DNA of 64,000 nt from Scolanthus callimorphus (Eukaryota; Cnidaria; Anthozoa; Actiniaria; Edwardsiidae), in NCBI GenBank assembly GCA_033964015.1, contig CM066923.1, positions 5,132,978-5,196,977 of the forward strand, written 5' to 3'. Made by a program: the position numbers and the translations under genes. This document shows, in pieces, positions 47,001 to 57,900 of the stretch (positions within the stretch are counted from its first letter, which is position 1; each line of letters starts with the position of its first letter). The notes below the pieces were generated by a model. The model saw only the letters and a list, made by a program, of their open reading frames with translations. It had not been told where the DNA came from and made no database searches.

Positions 47001-50000
47001 TATTCATGGAGATGGCTTACAGGAGAGGTATGTTTGGCAATATCATAGATATAGACATAGACATGCTTTATTTCTATGCTTAATCCCCCCCCCATTCTTT
47101 CACCTCCCCATCCCACACACACCCACACCTAGCATGCACATTCACATTGTTTCTTTCCTGTTCTTTCCTGGCTCTTGCAGGAATTTCCTCTTTGTCACAG
47201 ATGTTGCAGAAGCCTTTGATAAAATCCTTCACCATGGGGAAGATGGTTAGTCTGCATTTTTCTGATTTTGCCTCACACAAAGTCCATGTTTCTTAATTTA
47301 TTGTTAATCAAGGAGTTCATTTTTTTGTCTATAGGTGAAATTTACAATATTGGTAGCAACTTCTCTATCAATATCATGGAGCTGGCAAAACAGATGATAA
47401 CTAAGGTCAGTGTTTTTCCATTACCTTGTCTTCATGACTGTGCCATCTGTCTTTATGTCATCTTTCTTTTTGTCATGTCTATCTGACAGTCTGTCCATCT
47501 GACTTTGTCTGTTGACTGTCTGTCATCAATCTGTCTGTCTGTCCATGTAAGTCTGTGATGACTGCCATCATTGTTCCGTCTGTTAATGCCCATCACTGTA
47601 TGTTTTTTTTTGTCTGTCTCCTGTCTGTTAACTGGGTGACATCTGTCATCAATCTGTCTGTCTGTCCATGCCAGTCTGTCTGTTGACTGTCTGTCATCTG
47701 TCATCAATCTGTCTGTCTGTCCATGCCAGTCTGTCTGTTAACTGTCTTTCATCTGTCATCAATCTGACTATCTGTCCATGCCAGTCTGTCTGTTGACTGT
47801 CTGTCATCTATCATCAATCTGTCTGTCTGTCCATGCCAGTCTGTCTGTCATCTGTCCATCTGTCATCAATCTGACTATCTGTCCATGCCAGTCTGTCTGT
47901 TGACTGTCTGTCATCTATCATCAATCTGTCTGTCTGTCCATGCCAGTCTGTCTGTTAACTGTCTGTCATCTGTCATCAATCTGACTATCTGTCCATGCCA
48001 GTCTGTCTGTCATCTGTCATCAATCTGACTGTCTGTCCATGCCAGTCTGTCTGTTGACTGTCTGTCATCTGTCATCAATCTGTCTGTCTGTCCATGCCAG
48101 TCTGTCTGTTGTCTGTCTGTCATCTGTCATCAATCTGTCTGTCTGTCCATGCCAGTCTGTCTGTTGACTGTCTGTCATCTGTCATCAATCTGACTGTCTG
48201 TCCATGCCAGTCTGTCTGTTAACTGTCTGTCATCTGTCATCAATCTGACTATCTGTCCATCCAAGTCTGTCTGTTGACTGTCTGTCATCTGTCCATCTGT
48301 CATCAATCTGACTGTCTGTCCATGCCAGTCTGTCTGTTGACTGTCTGTCATCTGTCCATCTGTCATCAATCTGACTGTCTGTCCATGTCAGTCTGTCTGT
48401 TAACTGTCTGTCATCTGTCATCAATCTGACTATCTGTCCATCCAAGTCTGTCTGTTGACTGTCTGTCATCTGTCCATCTGTCATCAATCTGACTGTCTGT
48501 CCATGCCAGTCTGTCTGTTGACTGTCTGTTATCTGTCCATCTGTCATAAATCTTACTATCTGTCCATGCCAGTCTGTCTGTTAACTGTCTGTCATCTGTC
48601 ATAAATCTTACTATCTGTCCATGCCAGTCTGTCTGTTAACTGTCTGTCATCTGTCCATCTGTCATCAATCTGTCTGTCTGTCCATGCCAGTCTGTCTGTT
48701 GACTGTCTGTCATCTGTCATCAATCTGACTATCTGTCCATGCCAGTCTATGTTGACTGTTTGTCATCTGTCTGTCTGTCAGTGCCAGTCTGTCTGTCTGC
48801 CTTGGTGTATCAGTCTGCCTGTCTGTCTGAGTCAGTCAGTCTGTCCTTGTCAGTCAGCTAGTCTTATCTGTTGACTGTCTGTCATCTATCTGTATGTCTG
48901 TCTTTCATCTGTCATTCAGTGTCAGTCTGTTGACTGCCATCATGTGGTTCAGTGTCAGCCAGTCACGTCTGTCTGTTGACTGCCAATGGTCTGTCGGTCA
49001 GTGTCCATCACTCTGTCTGTCCATGTCAGTCCGTCTTTGTGTCTTTCCTCTGTCTGTCACCTGTCTGTCAGTCTGTCTGTCAGTGCCAGCAGGTGTAAAT
49101 ATGGCTAAAAAATTTCCTTTTATGCCTAACTTTTTAGACTTAGGCATAAAATAACGACTGTGTTTTCAGTTTCTACAGTGTTCTCCTAGTGCATTTACAC
49201 CTAGATTTTTGATGAATTACGCCAGTGCCAGTGCCAGTATGTCTGTTGATTGTTTGTCATGTCTGTCTGTCTGTCTGCCAGTTTGTCTGTCTGTCTGGCC
49301 ATGTCTGTCTGACGTTCTGTCTGTTGACTGTCAGTCATCTGCCAGTGTCTGTTAACTTTGTCGGTATTTCATTCAGTCTGTAGGTTGGACAGTTGGTCTG
49401 TCCTGCATCCTTTCCATGTGTGATATGTTCTTTTTAATGCGGTCTTAACTGTACATGAATTTAGATGAAGGGAAAGCTTCAAGAAGAAGAAATAGAGAAA
49501 CACATTGAACTTGTGAAGGATAGGTATGCTTAAATATTCTTGCTATTACTGTGAATTTTACATCCCAATTCATCACCTAATAGTTGAATAAAATCAAAGC
49601 ATTTTATACACAAAACTCAGTGTTACAAAGGGAGATAATACTACCATTTGCGTCCATCCATGAAGTTTGACCATTTTTTCGCGAAGGTTTACTTTTCAAA
49701 CGTGCACGTTTTGTCGACAATAAGCCACGTTTCTCGCTCTCTGATTGGCTGAAAAATAACGATCAAAACTGCAGCCAATCAGCGAGCGAGAAGCGCGACA
49801 ACTTCTCGACAAAACGTGCACGTACGCGAAAAAATCGTCACACTTCATGGATGGACGCAAATAGTAGTATACCTCCCCAGCTTGGAGGTAATGTTTTTCC
49901 ATTTTAGATGATGTGGCATTCCCATGAGTATTCTTCTACGCACTGAAAGATATGAATATTGAAGCATTTACTCTTTTTTCACGTTTTCTATTCCCTGCTA

Positions 50001-50924
50001 GCAGAGGCCTCTTTTCTCTCCATTTCGCTGGCTGAGGGTCGCGGAACGTTTTCTGGAGCCCTGAATCATGAATATGAAAAAAAAACTAATTTCTTTTTCT
50101 GTTTACTGATCCAGGCCGTTCAATGACAAACGATACCCTATGGACTCAGCAAAAGTTAAATCTTTGGGATGGGACCCCAAAATATCATGGGAGGAGGGGC
50201 TACATAAAACTAGTAAGTACATACACAGTTATTTATTTGGGATCTTAGAGTGGACTTCAGATGAGTCTAAAGTAAATCAGACTTGCGTTTTCTACGCGTT
50301 TCTATTGGTTGGGGTATTGAGTCTTTGTTTACCAGTCAGCCAATGAAAATGCGAAGAAAAAAAAAAGACAGGGACTGTTGTATTCATGGGTCATGACTTT
50401 AGACACGCACTTTTTGACAGTATAACAACTTACCAAGTCAGAGAAAGCATCCATTTCCATCGGCTGATTTAGAGAATATGGCTGAATTTAGAGCAATGTT
50501 CTCGATTGAATTTGGTAAATCAAATCGGAAACTTTATTTTTAGATGTTTATTAAGAGATTTCTACACGCAATTCGTCTTCTAATATCGAACGAAAACAAT
50601 AACAAAGGAGTGGCTGACAAGGGCTCTTTAATGGAATCTTTTGAGTAGTATATTTTCCGTATTTAATTTAGTGGTATGGTTTTCATCTTTTGAGTGGTAT
50701 ATTCAACAGAAAAAAACAGCTATTTTCACATAGATCACCCGCCCTAAACTATCCCCTATTTTGTTTCAGTTCAGTGGTATGCTCACCCTCGCTCCTTGTC
50801 CAACTGGCCTTCAGCTGAACTGGCCCTGCGCCCTTTCCCGATAGGTAGCAATACTTTTTACTCAGATGATACAGAAACAATGACAAAGCCGACTTCGTCG
50901 TGCCATCCATATATGGGCAGGTAA
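44029..50924 (+). CDS. TGDS: TGDS: dTDP-D-glucose 4,6-dehydratase, 14 exons
   Basis: Short-chain dehydrogenase/reductase-type sugar-nucleotide dehydratase. Exons: 44029-44111, 44222-44288, 44528-44596, 45235-45325, 45619-45758, 46366-46473, 46706-46764, 46849-46892, 46998-47027, 47181-47245, 47335-47405, 49465-49523, 50115-50212, 50770-50924. Phases agree and give 379 residues once one base is added in exon 7. NAD-binding [18 protein letters not shown], catalytic STDEVYGG and [11 protein letters not shown] (YxxxK) are present. In exon 7, CC at 46744-46745 should be CCC to read NVYGPHQYPEK. The start at 44029 (METKKE) was chosen; an in-frame upstream ATG at 43957 is possible but lies among the promoter motifs. 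Intron 11 carries a 2-kb minisatellite. Confidence 0.94.
44609..44844. mobile_element. MITE with TAGGCCTAGTT termini
   Basis: TAGGCCTAGTTCAAACG at the left is partly inverted at the right (ATAAACTAGGCCTTA). The interior repeats GACGTATAAAACAAACC. In TGDS intron 3, abutting the next MITE. Confidence 0.6.
44844..45024. mobile_element. Palindromic MITE with CTGCGTACACACTTGGTGCC termini
   Basis: GGCTGCGTACACACTTGGTG is exactly inverted at the right end, and GTGCCCGGGCAC blocks recur inside. In TGDS intron 3. Confidence 0.8.
45926..46315 (+). mobile_element. tRNA-derived SINE
   Basis: Begins with a tRNA-like head holding an A box (TTAGCTCAGTTGGTAGAGCA) and a B box (GGTTCGAACGG), with CTGACAA where an anticodon loop would be. 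A 300-bp unrelated body follows. The acceptor and anticodon stems do not close, so it is not a working tRNA. In TGDS intron 5. Confidence 0.75.
46507..46530. repeat. Poly-G tract
   Basis: A run of about 24 G in TGDS intron 6. Confidence 0.8.
47460..49420. repeat. Long CTGT-based minisatellite array in TGDS intron 11
   Basis: About 2 kb of CTGT/CTGTCTGT tetranucleotides arranged in higher-order units of the type CTGTCATCAATCTG, CTGTCCATGCCAGT and CTGTTGACTGTCTGTCATCTG. Units are degenerate at both ends, and a short non-repeat block interrupts near 49100-49230. Confidence 0.9.
49639..49869. mobile_element. MITE with ACTACCATTTGCGTCCATCC termini, copy 2
   Basis: Left CATTTGCGTCCATCCATGAAG, right the inverse (CTTCATGGATGGACGCAAAT). 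The centre has inverted CTCTGATTGGCTG and CAGCCAATCAGCGAG. In TGDS intron 12. Confidence 0.75.
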
Positions 50925-51965
50925 CGCCAACGCAGCGTGACATCTTACATCACGCAATACAAGGATGCCAGAACCTGGTGGTGCAGTTTCTTTGTTATAT
51001 CATGCAGCATATATGGGCATAGTAACACTAAATGTGGGTGACATTCGATGCGTCACGTAATATGGCGACGGATATGCCTCTGCTTTTACTTGGAAACTCC
51101 CCACAATCTGGGTGACGGGTGTGCGCACGGAACCGAGACTAGGGGCGCATTTAGTTTCACTTGTTTCGTTACTTATTTCACCTTTGACCTTATTTTCGTG
51201 ATCATATGTCACGATTTTTCTACCTTATCTGTGTATTTTCAAATCTTTACCTCATTTCAAGTGAATAACCTATGTAAATACCTCCATTACCTGAAGAAGA
51301 TCGGAGAAGATTTTTCGACATTAAACCAAATTTTTGCGGTTGATGGAGACTTTGCATAAACTGCAGTATTAGTAACGGATTTATTAAATATTACGAAAAT
51401 CAAACTTACATTAGTCCGGATTAATGGACATATCTGGTAGTGACAGTAGTAACGGAAAATTGAATAATGCAACGAAGTCCGAATGGAGTAGGAAACAAAC
51501 TAGCCTACGTTTGCAGGCATCTCTCTTAAGAACGAAAGATGAACGAAAGAAAGCTAGAAAACCAGAGAGCACTGTTTCGGGCTTCCTGTGTTAAGGGAAT
51601 CTGGAAATCTATAAATCGAGTTTTCATAAAGTGTTGACTTATGAGTTCACGAGGGCATACCTCATCAACACGTTTACATTTTTGTTACACTTGAAACTAT
51701 ATCGGTGCATTTAGTGGTCTGGTATTTATCCTTGTTCAGTACACAACGAGTTTTTTTTACGACCAGAGAGAACGTAAACGATTGAGGGTTTGATATCCAA
51801 TTTCTTTAGGCAATAATCGTAGACGTCTTTGGCCCTTAATCCTGTTTGGTTAGCAAGCAAAATTACGGAGCCCAAGGTCGTTGGTCTAGCAATAATGGGA
51901 CTTTGTAGTTCTACAAATCTCGCAGCACTAAAACAATCCCTTTGCATTTGAAACTAAGAAACATC
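50925..51965. other. Intergenic region TGDS - DUF885 gene
   Basis: Holds the TGDS 3' flank and the promoter side of the DUF885 gene. No other gene or repeat is recognised. Confidence 0.5.
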
Positions 51966-54900
51966 ATGTCGAAGGATACAGTATTCGTAACAAAAGCTTA
52001 TAGAATTCTAAGTGTGGCGGGGGTTATTGGACTAGGATGCTTGTTTCTTGGTGCAGTACTAGTAAACAGACAGACCAGTCGTGAGTTAGACCTCAAGAAT
52101 TCTCCTCGTACAAGAAGATCCGTCGCTGAAGGAACCCCGAATGCTACTAAGGTCAACCCTTGTGAGTTTTCTACTGAAGCAAAGAGAGCAGGTAAAAAAA
52201 TGACGACTGTCAGTGAGTTAAAACATTTCCTATTTTTCTGGGATCATGTAACGTATGTGAATTGTTATCATTCATACTATAGAGAAATACACTCTTGCCA
52301 AGGCCATTATAGCATCGATTTCGTGATGCGAATTATTTATAAAAGCTTCTTACAAATGGAAATACTGCGGCATGGGATGCGATTATCATTTCAGATCAGC
52401 AAGATGATCTTACAATTAATCGATTGCTCAAGTGAATCAATCAAAGTTAAACTAGCCGGCAATTAAAATTTTCAGATATACATTGGAATTTTGAACAACA
52501 TCATTGAAAACATTTGTCTTGCATGCCTCAAGTAGTATGGAGTGAACGAGTTTGTGCATTTTTTTCGCCGCTTTCTGAAACGCGAATCCCTAAACGGTTC
52601 ATGTGTGCTACCCTGCTAGCAGAGGTTTGTTTCTGTCAGTCTTTTATTAGTTAGCAAAGTTGTTTGCGTGTCCGAGAGAAAATCAAAACAACCACGTGAA
52701 ATACCAGACACGCGAACAACTTTGCTAGCTAATAAAAGACTGACAGAAACAAACCTCTGCTATATCTGTCTCTTTCTTTAGCCAGCTTGCGGGCTCTCTT
52801 CGGAACTTTGGGATTCCTGTGGCGCACCACAGGAAACCCGAAAGACCGAAAACCAACTTTGCAGGTCTGATCAGACAACTAAGCCTTTTGAGACGTCTTG
52901 ATGAAAACTTTGGGTCACTATGGTTTTCCTCTGCATTTATCAGGTATACCGGAGTTCTTGCGTAGGATCAAGCTGTCCTACTTGGCCTCGTTCCCTTTTG
53001 TAACGATATATCAAACCGATATGACGATCGAGCAAAAACGACGAACCTACCGGCCCTACTTCCCCACTCCGGCCAAGCTCAAGTCCATTACAGATTCCTC
53101 GCATTCCTTGCTGATGAACTGGAGAGGATTAAAGTGGCGAAGAGAAAACTCAAAAAGCGCGAAAGGAGGATTCTTGCCCAAGCCAAGTACTTTTTATCTC
53201 ATAACTATGGAAGCCCTTTTGTGGATAACTATTATGGAGGTGAGTGTACTTTTGTTCTTTAAGGTTTAGAGCAGATTTCTGAGATGGGTGCCGAAAACTA
53301 AACGCAATGTAAATATTAAAACGAATAAGAAACGAAACAAACTCAACAACTGACCAATGGACGATTCCAGCTATAAAATGCGCGCGCTGCACAATTATCG
53401 GTAGTTGCGTGTTACATTCCACGACCCAAGTGTCTTGTATACGCGCGTTACATCCTGATAGTTGTGTTACATTCCACGACCCAAGTGTCTTGTATACGCG
53501 CGTTACATCCTGATAGTTGTGTTACATTCCACGAACCAAGTGTCTTGTATACGCGCGTTACATCCTGGTAGTTGTGTTACATTCCAAAGGCATTTCTAAA
53601 GAAAAGAGAGCGCGTGTGCTTATACGTGGAATCGTCCATTAGAATATTATTTTAACTTTAGAAACGAGTTATCGTAGCGGAGGACCCTCTCCCTCGCTCT
53701 CGCTTAAATAATAGGACGACCACTTGAGCCAAGTTATCACAGCTCCCCACAGGAACAAAGGGGAGCGAAACAGAGTTGCCTCATTTTATGACGACATTGA
53801 TGATGTCCTTTGTAAATAAGGAAGTGACGAGATGGTAGAATGATGTAATCGATAGTAAATGGACGATTCCAGCTATAACGCACGCGCGCGCTGCATGTCG
53901 GTAGATGTGGGACATTCGTCGAACAAACTGTTAAAAACGCGCGCTGCATTCTGGTAGTTGTAGGACACGGCTTGGGCATTTCTGAATATCGTCCATTGTT
54001 TACTTGCTAAAAATAGCGTTGCCTTGACTTCTGTTTTGTTTTCCCAGGTGCGTGGATGCTAGGGCCCGGACCCTACTGCTCAAAAGAAGGCATCGCGTAC
54101 ATCAAAGTCCAAGTCGCCTCGGTGTTTCTCTTCTTTCAGCCCCAAAACGCTTCCGACCTCGAGAACGCAATCGCGTCTCTCCGAACCACGGGTCGCGGTA
54201 TTTTACAGTACCAGAAAAACGTACGTCGCGGTGTAGGCGCGGGAATGGTGCGGTCAATGAAGGACTGCCGGCGCGGATTATGGTGTCTGGGTTCCTTGTA
54301 CTATAATATAGCATCTAGTATGTCCTCAAGGTCCATACTGAGGTGGATATACCCCGGGGACTATATTATGAACACGACGCGCTTTTTAGAGGTCCTCAAG
54401 AGCAATTACCAAGAGGAACTCTACTGGAGGAAGAAATACAATGAGACGTTTGAGGAATCCTTAGAGAACGCGCTTGTAGACGGGATCGGAGAGCCTCTTG
54501 TTCGACTTTTACGGTATCTACAAAGTGTGCACTATCTCCACTGTGCACCGGATGGCCTAATTAGCGGGATGTCTAGCAGACCACTCAGGTAACCGCGGGA
54601 ATTCGTAGACTATTAATCACAGAGTTTTGGTTAGTAGCTGCGCGCGCGTCCGAATGTTTTCAATGTTAGACTAAACTCATTCTCTTACCGGCAGAGCTCC
54701 CGGCTCGTCTCCTCGCGATGACAGCCACTGACGCATGCGCGAGATTTGATACAGAGCCGGTGAGAGAAAGATCTTTCTGCGCATGCACCAACGCTCAAAA
54801 CTAGCCAATCGGCGAAGGTCCTCAAATGGATGTCACCAGAGCCTCCCCTGCGAGGAGACAAGCCGGGGAGCTGTGGGTACGAGAATGGACTATACTAGAC

Positions 54901-57900
54901 GGTACCAATGGGCAAAAAAGGTCAAAAGACGTTTCTTTAATTGCTCTATTTTTTCAGATATGTGTATTACAATGGGACGCGGACAGCACGTCGCACCAGG
55001 CCGTATCTACCAGATGGAGAGATGACTCGCGGTTCGGACGCGTACGATACTGTTTTGTCATATTTCACCACCCTACCCCATTCAGCAGGTCAGTCATCTC
55101 TATATCATTGCTATAGATCATTTCCTCTTGAGCGGGGGTCCTGTGGTTGGTTTCCCGAAATGGCACTCGAGCGAGCAAAATCGTAGCAAGCTCTTGAATA
55201 TTCACATTGCCAGTTACGGAAACAAACCTCCGCTCAATCGAACAAGGTCTATTGGTGACTCGTCTCCAGTAGCGGGCTTTTGGCAGTTGCGTTTTTCTGC
55301 GTTGTCAGTCAAACCATGTTGGCCAAATCAGATCCTTGCCTAGTTTAGCCTAGAGCAGTGTATTGGCTTCTGTCCCGAATTTCCCGCAAGGGAAGCCAAA
55401 CTGCAAAAGTCCAGCTGTGTTCCCATGAATCAGTGCGGCGCGCGCATCAAAACGAGCGCATTGCTTGGATTTGTGGGACATCTCAGGGTTCCATGTTTAC
55501 TTTGGTCTGCTAAGGAGTTTTCTCTGAAGCTTGAGTTGCGTTTCGGATGGTTCACCGTGTGTAGAAATGATTCCTCCTGGGTAGAATAAAATTTCACCGT
55601 GGGGAATAAAATTTCACCGTGGGGAATAAAATTTCACCGTGGGGAATAAAATTTCACCGTGGGGAATAAAATTTCACCGTGGGGAATAAAATTTCACCGT
55701 GGGAATGCAATTTCACAGGTGAAGTTCACAAGATGGGATGGCGAATGGTGAACTCCCTCTATGCGGATGCTGTTAAATTAGCCAAGAACATCACAGAGTT
55801 AGACAATGAAAATGCGGCTGTCAAGTCCTTCACGTCGTTCATCAACAGCCCTGACATGTTCATCAACAAAGACGCATTTCCTGCTAACGAGTCTGATGAG
55901 CGAGCATATCGGCTGTGCTCATCTGAAAAAGGTACGCCAGCGGCGTAGCCAGGAATTTCTGAAGGGGGGGGGGGGGGGGGGGTGGGGGGCGGATAGTGAA
56001 AACATGGGACGAAAATGCTCAACATTTCTCCAGCAAATAGAGTAAATGTATGGGAAACTTTCCGAGAAAGGGGGGGGGGGGGGCGGGCGTCTCCCTGGAC
56101 CCCTCCTGGCTACGCCCCTGTACGCAATTCACCTTCACCAAGGAGTCAATGAAAATTGCACTAAGATTGGCCAGAAGATAGCGCTAATTAATCTTAGTGT
56201 TCTTTCTTTTACCCTCGCAGCTGCAAAGCAGTTCTGCCCTGTCCGCTATGCCACAGTGTTAAAGTGGTTCAAGATTGCCGACGACGCAATTAAACATATC
56301 GAGCCCAAGCTCCGTCCACTCTTCCACCATAGTGGGCCCAAGAAGACTACCCCTTCATGTCCCGTATCCCTCGGGATCGCTTTTGATCCCGCACAAGGTG
56401 TACAGAGCTACTCAGCTAGTACAAGCTGGTGTCCTTCGCCGGCGACGTACTATGTGCCGTTCTTTGTGGATCGCATGGGCCCGGAATTTGCTGAATGGGC
56501 GGTAAGCACTCACGAGGCACAACCTGGGCACCATCTTCAGTTGCAGGGATTTCGAGAGAACTTCAGGTTTGTAGTAGAGATTCTGTAAGCAGATGAACTC
56601 TTCTAGTTCGGTAGAATCTAAAGCTAGGTTCGCATCGAGGTGCATGGTAGACTTTAGAGCGGATTTCAGAGATGTGTTTGATAAATTAAACGCAAACACT
56701 TAGCCAATCACTTAGCTTCTTTCGACACTTGTCTGAAATTGCTCTGTCAGATTGCTATGCCTCCTAGTTCTCCGATTCGCCAGAGGCTCGCTGGGTTTTC
56801 GAGAAACCGCTTGATGCGGCGTTAATGAACGCCAGAAACATATAAGTGAATTGAAACGTGTAACAAATATACATTACTTTAGTGACAAGCTGCGGAATAT
56901 TCGCATAAACAATTGAACAGATTTTGAAAATAATGTTGTTGCAAGACTTCAAGATGTTAAATGTTAGTATATTATCACTTACCACTGTTGCTTTACTTTA
57001 TATGAGCGAAAAATGAAATATTATGAAAAGAAAACCTGCTTGGGTTAGCAGTCGAGAGTTCATTATTGACCAAATATGGTCATAAATTCATCTCGAATAA
57101 TCCACAGCTTGGATCGCCGTTACATGTTTCAACTAAGTTATACGTTTCTGTGAACGCCCAATCGGTCATCTTGAATTCTATTATTATTTAATAAAATGCG
57201 CAAGACTATATATTGTTCTGTCTTTAGAAAAGCCTCCACAAATCGATTCATACAATGCTTGACAATTAAAATGCCTTCCAATAAAATGCGCAGGACTATA
57301 TTGTTTCCCAGACATATCTATAGACAATAACACCTACATGGAGATTTAAACGTGTTCTGTCTTTAGAAAAGCCTCCACAAATCGATTCATACAATGCTTG
57401 ACAATTAAAACGCCATCTAAGAAGTCTTCAGTGCCATGTTTCTAAAATATTTTTCGCAATTTCTGTCTAGCCTTGAAATCGCAACATTTCGCTGAATCGA
57501 GTGCCCTTAATATTCCGCTGTCGTTGACGATTCCTTGTTCTCGTTTTCTAGGGATCTTTGTGAGTCTTCAGTGGATCTCCTCGACCGACAAGAATACACG
57601 GCATTCTCAGAGGGCTGGGCCATGTTTGCTGAGAATCCTATAAGCACTGAGGACACAGGTATTCATATAACTACATGCATCCTACTAAGTGGCTCAGATC
57701 CCGTCTTTACAGCTTGGTTGTAATAGCGGAGCCCACCGCGCCAAAGGCTCAGTAGCGGAGCCGCATTGTTAGCATTTGTCACTATTGAAGGGGAGTGTCA
57801 TAATTGTCACGCTCATTCGAAGAAGGTTTATTTATCATTCCTCCATGCAGTTTGCCAAACTGACAGCCCATTTCAGGTCACGTGGCATTCCCATGAGTAT

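Noticed and set aside
47453..48602. Minus-strand open frames rich in [16 protein letters not shown]
   Set aside because: Translation of the CTGT satellite; low complexity inside a TGDS intron.
52966..53239. Alternative DUF885 exon 2 acceptor at 52966
   Set aside because: It removes the frameshift but leaves the phase to exon 1 inconsistent unless an unseen exon exists.
52898..53269. 123-codon open frame at DUF885 exon 2
   Set aside because: Only its first third is in the protein frame. The conserved part (HYRFLAFLADELERI, YFLSHNYGSPFVDNYYG) is in another frame, explained by a one-base shift.
53411..53590. CRISPR-like or other regular array
   Set aside because: Contiguous 55-bp tandem units with no unique spacers; a minisatellite inside a MITE in a eukaryotic intron.
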